Part shown: positions 28,362 through 36,187 of the stretch, piece after piece
How the letters are laid out: the number at the start of each line of letters is the position of its first letter
Numbering within the stretch: the stretch's first letter is position 1
NCBI RefSeq assembly: GCF_004123805.1
Contig: NZ_RWJX01000015.1
Span: 1 to 64,000 of the forward strand
Reading direction: 5' to 3'
DNA from: Cellulomonas endophytica
GTDB lineage: Bacteria > Actinomycetota > Actinomycetes > Actinomycetales > Cellulomonadaceae
DNA: 64,000 bases
Notes under the pieces: model-generated
Database searches by the model: none
Told to the model about the DNA's origin: nothing
What the model saw: only the letters and a program-made list of their open reading frames with translations
Position numbers and translations under genes: made by a program

Positions 28362-29395
28362 CGGACCTGCGCACGGCGGCACGCGACGACCCGCGCGAGC
28401 GGGTCGCCGGGTCGTCGCCGGCGGCGCGGTCGGCGACGACGACGGAGGCCCCCCCGGGGGCCTTCGCGGTCGCCACGGACGGGCTGACGAAGCGGTTCCG
28501 GTCCGGCCAGGTGGCGGTCGACCACGTCGACCTCGCCGTGCCCCGGGGCGCTGTCTACGGGTTCCTCGGCCCCAACGGGTCCGGCAAGACCACGACGATC
28601 CGCATGCTCCTCGGCCTCGTGCGCCCCACGAGCGGCCAGGCGTGGGTGCTCGGGCACCCCGTGCCGCAGGCCGCCGGCCGGGTGCTCCCGCACGTCGGTG
28701 CCCTCGTCGAGGGGCCGGGCTTCCAGCCCTACCTGTCGGGCCGGGCGAACCTGGCACGCGTCGACGCCGCCGACGCCACCACGGACCCGCGCACGCTCGC
28801 GCGCCGCACGGACGAGGCGCTCGAGCGCGTCGGGCTCGCGGCCGCCGCCGACAAGCGCTTCCGGCAGTACTCGCTCGGCATGAAGCAGCGCCTCGGGCTC
28901 GCGGCGGCGCTCCTGCGCCCGCGCGCCCTGCTCGTGCTCGACGAGCCGACGAACGGCCTGGACCCGCAGGGCACCCGCGAGGTCCGCCACCTCGTGCGCG
29001 AGCTCGCCGCGGACGGGACGACCGTGCTCGTCTCCTCGCACCTGCTCACGGAGATCGAGCAGGTGTGCAGCCACATCGGGATCATGAGCGGCGGCCGGCT
29101 CGTGCGGCAGGGCCGGCGGACCGACATCGCCGACCCGGCGCAGGCGCGGGTGGAGGTCGACACCGTCCCGGCGCACGTCGTGCGGGCCGCGGAGGTGCTC
29201 GCCGCCCTCGGCCTGCCCGAGGTCCGCGTCGCGGGGGACCGCGTGGGCGCCGCCCTGGGCGCCACGGACCCGGCCCGCGTGACCGCCGCCCTCGTCGGGG
29301 CCGGGGTCGACGTCGCTGCGCTCGCCGTGCGGCGGCCGACCCTCGAGCAGGTCTTCGTCGAGCTCACCGGGGAGGGCTTCGATGTCGCGCGCTGA
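28358..29395 (+). CDS. ABC transporter ATP-binding protein
   Basis: The 345-residue ATPase has Walker A FLGPNGSGKTTTIRM, signature YSLGMKQRLGLAAALL, Walker B LLVLDEPTNGLDP and H-loop VLVSSHLL; the C-terminal part (about 230-345) resembles the extra domain of DrrA/CcmA-type exporters. The first 38 residues are a low-complexity extension. The GTG start overlaps the LolA-like stop as GTGA and its end overlaps the permease by 14 bp. Confidence 0.92.
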   Translation: MTDLRTAARDDPRERVAGSSPAARSATTTEAPPGAFAVATDGLTKRFRSGQVAVDHVDLAVPRGAVYGFLGPNGSGKTTTIRMLLGLVRPTSGQAWVLGHPVPQAAGRVLPHVGALVEGPGFQPYLSGRANLARVDAADATTDPRTLARRTDEALERVGLAAAADKRFRQYSLGMKQRLGLAAALLRPRALLVLDEPTNGLDPQGTREVRHLVRELAADGTTVLVSSHLLTEIEQVCSHIGIMSGGRLVRQGRRTDIADPAQARVEVDTVPAHVVRAAEVLAALGLPEVRVAGDRVGAALGATDPARVTAALVGAGVDVAALAVRRPTLEQVFVELTGEGFDVAR

Positions 29396-30281
29396 CGCAC
29401 CGGGCGCCCTGCTCGAGCCGGGCACGGGCTACGGCGACCTCCCGCCGGCCCCGGCGCTGCGCGGGTCGCTGGCCCGCCTCCTGGTCGCCGAGCTGCGGCT
29501 CGTGCTGGGGCGGCGGCGCAACCAGGCGCTGCTGGGCGGGCTCGCGCTCGTGCCGCTGGTGCTGGGGCTCGTCGTCCGGCTCACGCAGGACAGCGCGCTG
29601 CGCGACCAGGGGCCGGGGTTCATCGGCGAGGTCACCGGCAACGGGCTCTTCCTCGTCGTGGCCTCGGTCTTCGTGTGCCTGCCCTTCCTGCTGCCCCTGT
29701 GCATCGGCATCGCCTCGGGGGACGCCATCGCCGGCGAGGCCGCCACCGGCACCCTGCGCTACCTGCTCGTCGTGCCCGTGGGCCGGTCGCGGCTGCTGCT
29801 CGTCAAGGCGGTCGGCGCGCTCGTGTTCGCGGCGACGGCCGTCGCCGGCATCGCGGCGGTCGCGCTCGTCACCGGGGCCGCGTTCTTCGGCGTGGCGCCG
29901 CTGACGCTCCTGTCCGGCGACGTCGTGCCCGTGGGCGACGGCCTGCTGCGGGTCCTCGGCGTCGTCCTCTACGTGGGCCTGTCGTTCATCGGGCTCGTGG
30001 CCGTGGGGCTGTTCTTCTCCACCCTGACGGAGGTGCCCGTCGGCGCCATGGCGGCGACCGTCGTCGTGCCCGTGGTGTCCACGGTGCTCGACAGCCTCCC
30101 GCAGCTGTCCGCCATCCACCCCGTGCTGCTCACCCACCACTGGTTCGACTTCGCCGAGTTCCTCCGGATCGAGATCGGCTGGGACGTGCTCGCCTCGGGC
30201 CTCGGCCTCCAGGCGGCCTGGGCGCTCGTCTTCGGCGCGCTGGCGTGGAGCCGCTTCACCACCGCCGACGTCACGTCCTGA
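29382..30281 (+). CDS. ABC-2 type transporter permease
   Basis: The 299-residue integral membrane protein has about six helices (around 48-67, 88-112, 135-160, 180-205, 215-240, 270-290), an Arg-rich cytosolic N-terminus, and the ABC-2 feature SGDAIAGEAATGTLRYLLVVPVGR between helices 2 and 3. It forms the exporter with the preceding ATPase; no substrate-specific feature is seen. ATG at 29382 lies inside the ATPase gene end. Confidence 0.88.
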   Translation: MSRADAPGALLEPGTGYGDLPPAPALRGSLARLLVAELRLVLGRRRNQALLGGLALVPLVLGLVVRLTQDSALRDQGPGFIGEVTGNGLFLVVASVFVCLPFLLPLCIGIASGDAIAGEAATGTLRYLLVVPVGRSRLLLVKAVGALVFAATAVAGIAAVALVTGAAFFGVAPLTLLSGDVVPVGDGLLRVLGVVLYVGLSFIGLVAVGLFFSTLTEVPVGAMAATVVVPVVSTVLDSLPQLSAIHPVLLTHHWFDFAEFLRIEIGWDVLASGLGLQAAWALVFGALAWSRFTTADVTS

Positions 30282-30309
30282 CGCGTCCTGGCCGGTCCCG
30301 CGCGGGCGG

Positions 30310-30336
30310 CCGGCGCGGAGGTGACCCCCGCGCCGG
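30310..30336. terminator. Hairpin terminator between convergent permease and inositol-phosphatase genes
   Basis: CCGGCGCGG at 30310-30318 pairs with CCGCGCCGG at 30328-30336 around a 9-nt loop. The ends of both genes also form an outer 8-bp inverted repeat (30274-30281 with 30346-30353). It likely serves both convergent transcripts. Confidence 0.5.
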
Positions 30337-30345
30337 TGCGCAGGA

Positions 30346-31215
30346 TCAGGACGTCGGTGCGCCCGCCGCCCGCCGGCCCGAGCGGACGGCGTCGAGCAGG
30401 GTCGCCGCGACGTCCTCGTCGGCGGCGGCGAGGAGGGAGTCGCTCGCCAGCGACCACTCCGCCCCGTGGGCGTCGAGCACCACACCGCCGGCCTCGCGCA
30501 CCTGCGCCACCCCGGCGGCGACGTCCCACGCCTTGTTGCCGAACAGCACGGCGCCGGCGGTCCGTCCCGCCGCGACCCAGGCGAGCTCCAGCGCGGAGGA
30601 CCCGACGACGCGGATGCGGCCCGCCACCTGGCCGACGGCGCCGATGACCGCCGCGCGGAGCGGCGGCGTCCACGGCCCGCGCGGCACCCAGCCCACGTCG
30701 CCGACCGTGACGGCGGCGCCCTCGAGCCCGCCCCGCACCCCCAGCCGCTCCTCGCCGCGCCACACCCCGCGCCCGCGGGCGGCGGCGACCTCGTCCTCGC
30801 CGGGTGAGCCGTCGGCGGCGGGCGCCAGCGCGGCCGTCACCCCGAGCGCGGGGACGCCGTCGACGAGCAGCGCGACGTTCACGGCCGAGAGGGGCAGGCC
30901 GACGACGTAGTTCGACGTGCCGTCGATCGGGTCGACCACCCAGCGCGTCGGGGAGGTCTCGTCGGGCGTGTGCTCCTCGCCCTGCACGGGCAGCGGCAGC
31001 CCGGCGACGAGCAGGTCGCGCACCGCGAGCTCCACGGCCCGGTCGACCTCGGTGGCGACGTCGTTGACGGCCTTCTGCACGACGACCTCCCGGGAGGACG
31101 CCGTCCGCGCCATCCCCAGGCCGTGGCGGACGGCGTCCCGGGCGACGCGCAGCGCGAGGTCGAGGTCCAGGTCGGTGGCGGTCGGGGCGGACGCGGGCGG
31201 CAGGGCGGAGGTCAC
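30346..31215 (-). CDS. Inositol-monophosphatase-family phosphatase
   Basis: The 289-residue Mg-dependent phosphatase has QGEEHTP (metal-binding Glu), WVVDPIDGTSNYVVGLP (the DPIDGT motif), and the C-terminal metal motif KAWDVAAGVAQVREAGG. The family includes inositol monophosphatase, histidinol-phosphatase HisN and FBPase-like enzymes; the exact substrate is not fixed by these motifs. The GTG start overlaps the DinB-family gene stop as GTGA, so it should share the upstream LexA-type promoter. Confidence 0.88.
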   Translation of the reverse strand: MTSALPPASAPTATDLDLDLALRVARDAVRHGLGMARTASSREVVVQKAVNDVATEVDRAVELAVRDLLVAGLPLPVQGEEHTPDETSPTRWVVDPIDGTSNYVVGLPLSAVNVALLVDGVPALGVTAALAPAADGSPGEDEVAAARGRGVWRGEERLGVRGGLEGAAVTVGDVGWVPRGPWTPPLRAAVIGAVGQVAGRIRVVGSSALELAWVAAGRTAGAVLFGNKAWDVAAGVAQVREAGGVVLDAHGAEWSLASDSLLAAADEDVAATLLDAVRSGRRAAGAPTS

Positions 31216-31814
31216 GCCCCCAGCATGCCGTCTGCGGGCCGCGGGGCCGCCCGGTACAGGTCCGTGAGCACGCAGATCTCCGACCCGTGGTGGATGAGCT
31301 CCCGGTTGAGGTGCAGCACGAGGTGGCCGAAGGGCGCCTGCGCGTCGATCGGCGTCGCGGTGCTGCGGCCGACGGTGAACACGTCCTCGTCGCCCAGCGC
31401 GCGCACCCCCGCCCGCCACGCGTCGACCTCGTGCGTCAGCCCGGCCACCGCGGCCCGCACCTCCCCGTGCAGGACGAACTCCTCGCGGCGGCGTCGGTGC
31501 TCCCCGAACGTCCACTCCCGGCGCTCGCCGAACACCTCGGTGAGGTGGGCGACGAGCCAGCCGATCGTCCGCGGCAGCGGCTCGTCGTACCCCTGCGGCC
31601 ACTCCGCGACCCAGTCCCCCGCCCCGACCGTGCGCGGCTGCCGCTCCTGGCCGCGCCGCACGACGCGCAGCGCGCCGGGGGCCGGCTCCCGGTCGAGCTC
31701 CTCCTGCGAGAGGGTGGCCAGCCGTGCGGACACCTCCGCCCACGCGTACTCCAGCTGCGCGATGACCATGGCCCGGGCGGTCGGCAGGAACGTCTCCGGC
31801 GGGATCTCGCTCAT
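31212..31814 (-). CDS. DinB-superfamily protein (DUF664/mycothiol-transferase-like)
   Basis: The 200-residue helical-bundle protein has the DinB-type features TARAMVIAQLEYAWAEVSAR, RTIGWLVAHLTEVFGERREW and the metal-ligand-type FGHLVLHLNRELIHHGSE with spaced His residues. In mycothiol-producing actinobacteria the superfamily contains mycothiol-dependent enzymes. GGGAGG lies 12 nt before ATG 31814, and a perfect 14-bp LexA-type palindrome is 20 nt upstream, so SOS control is probable. It is the first gene of a two-gene operon with the phosphatase. Confidence 0.85.
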   Translation of the reverse strand: MSEIPPETFLPTARAMVIAQLEYAWAEVSARLATLSQEELDREPAPGALRVVRRGQERQPRTVGAGDWVAEWPQGYDEPLPRTIGWLVAHLTEVFGERREWTFGEHRRRREEFVLHGEVRAAVAGLTHEVDAWRAGVRALGDEDVFTVGRSTATPIDAQAPFGHLVLHLNRELIHHGSEICVLTDLYRAAPRPADGMLGA

Positions 31815-31833
31815 CGTGGACGGACCTCCCTCT

Positions 31834-31847
31834 CGAACACGTGTTCG
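31834..31847 (-). promoter_or_regulatory. LexA/SOS box
   Basis: CGAACACGTGTTCG is a perfect 14-bp palindrome, matching the Gram-positive/actinobacterial LexA pattern CGAAC-N4-GTTCG, including the purine-N-purine-pyrimidine centre. It lies 20 bp upstream of the DinB-family start with the Shine-Dalgarno in between, a normal position for a repressor overlapping a promoter. Confidence 0.75.
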
Positions 31848-32004
31848 GCCAGCCAACCGCCCGGCGTGCGCCGGCGTCAAGCCCCGTCCGCCGACGGGCG
31901 CCGGGCCGCCGGGCGGTGTCTGATGGACGGGCGCGCCGCGCCGGGCAGGACCCGTCCCCCGGCCGCGCACCCCCGCACCACCACCACCGCAGGAGGACGC
32001 CCGC

Positions 32005-32838
32005 ATGGCCGCCGTACCGACGATCACCCTCAACAACGGCGTCAGGATCCCGCAGCTCGGGTTCGGCGTGTTCCAGGTCCCGCCGGAGGAGACGGCCGCC
32101 GCGACGGCGACCGCCCTCGAGGTCGGCTACCGCCACATCGACACCGCGCAGATGTACGGCAACGAGGCGGGCGTCGGCGAGGCGGTCCGGGCCTCGGGCC
32201 TGGCGCGCGACGAGGTCTTCGTCACGAGCAAGCTCAACAACGACAGCCACGACCCCGAGGCTGCGCTCGCCGCCTTCGAGCGCACGACGGCCGCGCTCGA
32301 CCTCGGCCACGTCGACCTGTTCCTCGTCCACTGGCCGCTGCCCGGCGTCGGCGACTTCGTCGAGACCTGGCGCGCGATGGAGGAGATCTACCGCAGCGGC
32401 CGGGCCCGCGCGATCGGCGTCTCGAACTTCCAGGTCCACCACCTCAACCGGCTCATGGCGGAGACCACGATCACGCCGGCGGTCAACCAGATCGAGGTCC
32501 ACCCCTACCTCGGCAACGAGGAGGTCCGGGCCTTCGGCCGCGAGCACGGCATCGCCACGGAGGCGTGGTCCCCGATCGCGCAGGGCCTCGTGCTCGACGA
32601 CCCGGCGGTCGTGCGCGTCGCGGAGGGCGTCGGCCGCACGCCGGCGCAGGTCGTGCTGCGCTGGCACCTCCAGCGCGGCGACATCGTCTTCCCCAAGTCC
32701 GTCACCCGTGCCCGGGTGGAGGAGAACTTCGCCCTGTTCGACTTCGAGCTCGACGAGGTCGCCATGGCCTCGCTCACCGCGCTCGACCGCGGGCAGCGCA
32801 CCGGTCCCGACCCGGACACGTTCAACTACGTGCCCTGA
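32005..32838 (+). CDS. Aldo/keto reductase
   Basis: The 277-residue NADPH-dependent oxidoreductase has GYRHIDTAQMYGNEAGVGEA (catalytic Asp and Tyr), FVTSKLNN (catalytic Lys), LFLVHWPLP (His), IGVSNF and the cofactor-binding VFPKSVTRARVEENF. The complete tetrad argues for an active enzyme of the 2,5-diketo-gluconate-reductase-like branch. A strong GGAGG precedes ATG 32005. Transcribed alone, with a long terminator hairpin downstream. Confidence 0.93.
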   Translation: MAAVPTITLNNGVRIPQLGFGVFQVPPEETAAATATALEVGYRHIDTAQMYGNEAGVGEAVRASGLARDEVFVTSKLNNDSHDPEAALAAFERTTAALDLGHVDLFLVHWPLPGVGDFVETWRAMEEIYRSGRARAIGVSNFQVHHLNRLMAETTITPAVNQIEVHPYLGNEEVRAFGREHGIATEAWSPIAQGLVLDDPAVVRVAEGVGRTPAQVVLRWHLQRGDIVFPKSVTRARVEENFALFDFELDEVAMASLTALDRGQRTGPDPDTFNYVP

Positions 32839-32844
32839 GGCGCC

Positions 32845-32898
32845 GCACGACGAGGGGGGACGCCGCCGGACGCCGGTGGCCGTCCCCCCTCGTCGTGC
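32845..32898 (+). terminator. Intrinsic terminator of the aldo/keto reductase gene
   Basis: Perfect 18-bp arms at 32845-32862 and 32881-32898 enclose an 18-nt loop that can continue the stem. No U tract. The 5' arm begins GCACGACGAGGG, shared with the pgi and gnd terminators. Confidence 0.85.
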
Positions 32899-33023
32899 CG
32901 CCTGGCGGACGGCGACCGACGCCGGGGCCGTCGTGCGACAGACTGGCGACGCTCGGGGGCGTCCGGCGTCCCCGGCCACCGGACGCGCCCGCGTCCGGCC
33001 CCGACCGGAGGAGACGCACGAGG

Positions 33024-34475
33024 ATGAGCACCGAGCCGCAGGTCGGCGAGGCGGAGATCGGCGTGACCGGGCTGGCCGTGATGGGCCGCAACCTGGCACG
33101 CAACTTCGCCCGTCACGGCTTCGTCACGGCGGTCCACAACCGCTCGAACGCCCGCACCCGGTCGCTCGTCGCGGACCACGGGGACGAGGGGACGTTCGTC
33201 GCCTCGGAGTCGTTGGAGGGCTTCGTCGCCTCGCTGGCGAAGCCGCGCAAGGTCGTCGTCATGGTGAAGGCCGGCGGCCCGACGGACGCCGTCATCGACG
33301 AGCTCGTGCCGCTGCTGGAGCCGGGCGACATCGTCGTCGACGCCGGCAACGCGCACTTCCCGGACACGATCCGCCGCGAGCGGGCGCTGTCGGAGAAGGG
33401 CCTGCACTTCGTCGGGTCCGGCGTCTCGGGCGGCGAGGAGGGCGCGCTCCTCGGCCCGTCGATCATGCCCGGCGGCACCCCCGAGTCCTACGCGTCCCTC
33501 GGCCCGATCCTCGAGGCGATCTCGGCGAAGGTCGACGGCGTCCCCTGCTGCACGCACGTCGGTCCCGGCGGCGCCGGCCACTTCGTCAAGATGGTGCACA
33601 ACGGCATCGAGTACGCCGACATGCAGCTCATCGCGGAGGCCTACGACCTGCTCCGCCAGGGCCTGGGCGCCTCGGCGCAGGAGATCGGCGACGTGTTCGC
33701 CGAGTGGAACACCGGCGACCTCGAGTCCTTCCTCATCGAGATCACCGCCGACGTGCTCCACCACACCGACGCCCGCACCGGCGGCGCGTTCGTGGACGTC
33801 GTGGCCGACGCGGCCGAGCAGAAGGGCACCGGCCGCTGGACGGTGCAGAACGCCCTGGACCTCGGCGTGCCGATCACGGGCATCGCGGAGGCCACCTTCG
33901 CGCGCGCCCTGTCCGGGTCCGCCCCGCAGCGCGCCGCCGCCGTCGGCACGCTGCCCGCGGACACGCAGCCCTGGAGCGTCCCGGACCGCGACGCGTTCGT
34001 CGAGGACGTCCGCAAGGCGCTCTACGCGTCCAAGGTCGTGGCCTACTCGCAGGGCTTCGACCAGATCGCCGCGGCGTCGGCCGAGTTCGGGTGGGACATC
34101 GACCGCGGGGCCATGGCGCGCATCTGGCGCGGCGGCTGCATCATCCGCGCCCGCTTCCTCAACCGGATCACCGAGGCCTACGAGCGCGACCGCGAGCTGC
34201 CCCTGCTCCTGGCCGACCCGTACTTCACCGCGGCCGTGTCCGACGGCGTGGCGGCCTGGCGGCGCATCGTCGCGGCGGCCGCCACGCACGGCGTGCCGAC
34301 CCCCGCGTTCTCGTCCTCGCTCGCGTACTACGACGGCGTGCGCGCCGAGCGGCTGCCCGCCGCGCTCATCCAGGCGCAGCGCGACTTCTTCGGCGCGCAC
34401 ACCTACCGGCGCACGGACGTCGAGGGCACCTTCCACACGGACTGGTCCGGCGACCGCACGGAGCAGGACGCCTGA
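33024..34475 (+). CDS. gnd: 6-phosphogluconate dehydrogenase, decarboxylating
   Basis: Pentose-phosphate enzyme giving ribulose-5-phosphate, CO2 and NADPH. The 483-residue protein is the long form: NAD(P)-binding GVTGLAVMGRNLARNFA, substrate motif GSGVSGGEEGALLGPSIMPG, the catalytic lysine and asparagine in GAGHFVKMVHNGIEY, and the C-terminal FFGAHTYRRTDVEGTFHTDW. ATG at 33024 follows AGGAGAC at 9 nt. A bidirectional hairpin follows. Confidence 0.97.
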   Translation: MSTEPQVGEAEIGVTGLAVMGRNLARNFARHGFVTAVHNRSNARTRSLVADHGDEGTFVASESLEGFVASLAKPRKVVVMVKAGGPTDAVIDELVPLLEPGDIVVDAGNAHFPDTIRRERALSEKGLHFVGSGVSGGEEGALLGPSIMPGGTPESYASLGPILEAISAKVDGVPCCTHVGPGGAGHFVKMVHNGIEYADMQLIAEAYDLLRQGLGASAQEIGDVFAEWNTGDLESFLIEITADVLHHTDARTGGAFVDVVADAAEQKGTGRWTVQNALDLGVPITGIAEATFARALSGSAPQRAAAVGTLPADTQPWSVPDRDAFVEDVRKALYASKVVAYSQGFDQIAAASAEFGWDIDRGAMARIWRGGCIIRARFLNRITEAYERDRELPLLLADPYFTAAVSDGVAAWRRIVAAAATHGVPTPAFSSSLAYYDGVRAERLPAALIQAQRDFFGAHTYRRTDVEGTFHTDWSGDRTEQDA

Positions 34476-34508
34476 GTCGGGACGCCCGACGCAGCGCAGG
34501 ACGCACGA

Positions 34509-34543
34509 CGAGGGGCCCGGCGGCACGTCCGCCGGGCCCCTCG
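34509..34543. terminator. Bidirectional intrinsic terminator between gnd and the DinB-like gene
   Basis: A 15-bp perfect GC stem at 34509-34523 and 34529-34543 has a 5-nt loop. The left arm is preceded by GACGCACGACG, the same motif as in the pgi and aldo/keto reductase terminators. Confidence 0.85.
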
Positions 34544-34562
34544 CCCGTCCCGCCGCCCGTCC

Positions 34563-35081
34563 TCAGCGCCCCGCGCGGGCCCGGTCGAGGAGGCCGCGCA
34601 CGTAGGCGGCCTGGCCGGCGTGCTGGACGTCGTCGTCGAGGATGCTCACGAGCCGGACGCCCAGGGTGACCGGCGGGTCCCAGGCCTCGTCGACGACGAC
34701 GTCGAGGTCGTCGTCCTCCAGCCGCACGAGGTAGGCGGCCGTGGCGGCGCCGACCGCGTCGACGTAGCCGAGCAGCACGTCGGGGTCGACGCGGACCCGC
34801 GCGACCTCGTCGGCGGACTGGCCGTACCCCGTCTCGGCGTCGTCGAAGGGCAGGCCCGCCCGGGCGGCCCAGCCCTGGGACGTCCACAGCTCCTCCGTGC
34901 CGGCCAGCGGCGCCACCTGCGCGTCCTGCCCCCGGGCGGCGTGCCACACGAGCCACGCCACCGTGTTCGCCGACGGGTCGGGCCGCCAGGCGAGGCCCTC
35001 CTCGTCGAGACCCTCGACCGCCGCCCGCAGCAGCGGCCCCACCCGGCCGAACCCCTCCACCAGCACGTCCGACGCCCGCAT
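34563..35081 (-). CDS. DinB-superfamily protein (mycothiol-transferase-like)
   Basis: The 172-residue protein with N-terminal LVEGFGRVGPLLRAAVEGL, the ligand-histidine segment TVAWLVWHAARGQDAQ and the C-terminal DDVQHAGQAAYVRGLL, the pattern of the DUF664/mycothiol-dependent branch. A second member of the superfamily in this window but divergent in sequence from the one at 31212. ATG at 35081 rather than the upstream GTG, because GGAGG is 7 nt before it. Substrate unknown. Confidence 0.85.
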   Translation of the reverse strand: MRASDVLVEGFGRVGPLLRAAVEGLDEEGLAWRPDPSANTVAWLVWHAARGQDAQVAPLAGTEELWTSQGWAARAGLPFDDAETGYGQSADEVARVRVDPDVLLGYVDAVGAATAAYLVRLEDDDLDVVVDEAWDPPVTLGVRLVSILDDDVQHAGQAAYVRGLLDRARAGR

Positions 35082-35181
35082 GCGCACCCCTCCGGTCCGG
35101 TCGGCGCGGCCCGGTGCCCCGCCGTCGGCCCACCGTCACACGTCCCGGCGGCGGCCGCAGGACCGGCGCCGGCGGCAGCGG

Positions 35182-35451
35182 TCAGTCCTGGACGACGAAG
35201 CCCGAGATGCCCTGGGGCTCGTCCTCCCGGACGTCGAGGTCGTCCACGCGCGCCCCCGGCGGGCCCTCGCGGAACCAGGCGAGCACCGCGCACACGGCGT
35301 GCTCCTCGCCCTCGAGGGAGGCCTCCACCGTGCCGTCGCTGCGGTTGCGCACCCACCCGCTCACGGAGTGCTGCTCGGCCTCGCGCGCCGCCGACCAGCG
35401 GAAGCCGACGCCCTGCACGGCCCCCGTGGCGACGACCCGGCGCCGGATCAC
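35182..35451 (-). CDS. Acylphosphatase
   Basis: The 89-residue enzyme hydrolyses acyl phosphates. The active-site loop GAVQGVGFRWSAAREA carries the catalytic arginine, and the asparagine is in VRNRSDGTVEA. Length and both catalytic residues are normal. The GTG start at 35451 was chosen by the RRRVVATGAVQGVGF N-terminus; a longer upstream frame is Arg/Gly low complexity. Upstream lies the repeat-rich gene-free region. Confidence 0.93.
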   Translation of the reverse strand: MIRRRVVATGAVQGVGFRWSAAREAEQHSVSGWVRNRSDGTVEASLEGEEHAVCAVLAWFREGPPGARVDDLDVREDEPQGISGFVVQD

Positions 35452-35699
35452 GGTGCGACCGCCGCGGCACCCGTCGCGCGCCCCTCGTCCCCTGCCCGGC
35501 TCCGCCCCTCGTCCACGGGTGCCCACCCCTCCCCTGCCGGCCGCCGCGCGGCGCCGTCGCCGCGGACGGCACGGACGCCGCCCGACCCCGCCATCGTGGC
35601 AGCCCGCGCCCGGGGTGCACACCCCCGCCGCCGCCCGGCCGCCGCCCCGCCGCCGCCCCGCCGCCGCCCCTCCGCCGCCCCTCCGCCGCCCCTCCGCAC

Positions 35700-35769
35700 G
35701 TCGGCGTCGCACTCTCCCGTCGCCGTCGCACCTCCAGGTGCGTCACCGACGGCGGAGTGCGACGCCGAC
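35700..35769. repeat. 70-bp hairpin repeat, copy 1
   Basis: Two 34-nt arms are near-perfect inverted repeats around a 2-nt centre; the first 14 bases at each end and the central GCACCT/AGGTGC are exact. A 24-bp sequence at 35785-35808 follows and recurs after copy 2. The element resembles a REP-like or terminator-like palindrome. Confidence 0.85.
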
Positions 35770-35929
35770 CCCCGGTCCGACGGTGCGGACGCGACGAGGC
35801 GGGACGGGGCGGCGGGGCGGGCCCGAGGGGCGGGGGCGACGCGCACGATCCGGCGCGCCGTGGGGGCGCGGTGCGTCGCGGAGCACGCGGGGGGTCGGGG
35901 AGGGCTCGGTGCCCCACCGGCAGGACGGC

Positions 35930-35999
35930 GTCGGCGTCGCACTTCTCCGTCGCCGTCGCACCTCCAGGTGCGTCACCGACGGCGGAGTGCGACGCCGAG
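35930..35999. repeat. 70-bp hairpin repeat, copy 2
   Basis: Nearly identical to the sequence at 35700-35769, differing at a few positions in the left arm and at the last base. The same 24-bp flank occurs at 36013-36036. Spacing between copies is 230 bp. Confidence 0.85.
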
Positions 36000-36033
36000 C
36001 GGATCCGGCGGAGCGGACGCGACGAGGCGGGAC

Positions 36034-36186
36034 GGGAGGGCCGGGCGGGAGGGCCGGGAGGGCCGGGAGGGCCGGGCGGGAGGGCGGGGCGGGAGGGCCG
36101 GGCGGGACGGCGGGGCGGGAGGGCCGGGCGGGACGGCGGGGCGGGAGGGCCGGGCGGGACGGCGGGGTGGATCGGGAGGGTGGGGC
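36034..36186. repeat. G-rich minisatellite with 26-bp unit
   Basis: Repeated blocks of GGGCGGGAGGGCC type. An exact 26-bp period is seen at start positions 36104, 36130 and 36156. The many G runs on the plus strand could form quadruplex structures. Confidence 0.8.
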
Positions 36187-36187
36187 G

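Larger units (their letters stand above)
35452..36187. other. Gene-free, repeat-rich intergenic region
   Basis: About 735 bp with no credible gene. It holds, in order, a C/G-rich run of GCCGCCCC-type units (about 35617-35699), a 70-bp hairpin at 35700-35769, a non-repeated stretch, a second hairpin copy at 35930-35999, and a G-rich minisatellite (about 36034-36186). It separates leftward acylphosphatase from the end of the leftward polyketide operon. Confidence 0.8.

Noticed and set aside
35700-35999. The duplicated hairpin and GC repeats as a CRISPR array
   Set aside because: Only two copies, no regular spacers, no cas genes, and each copy is a long palindrome rather than a short direct repeat.
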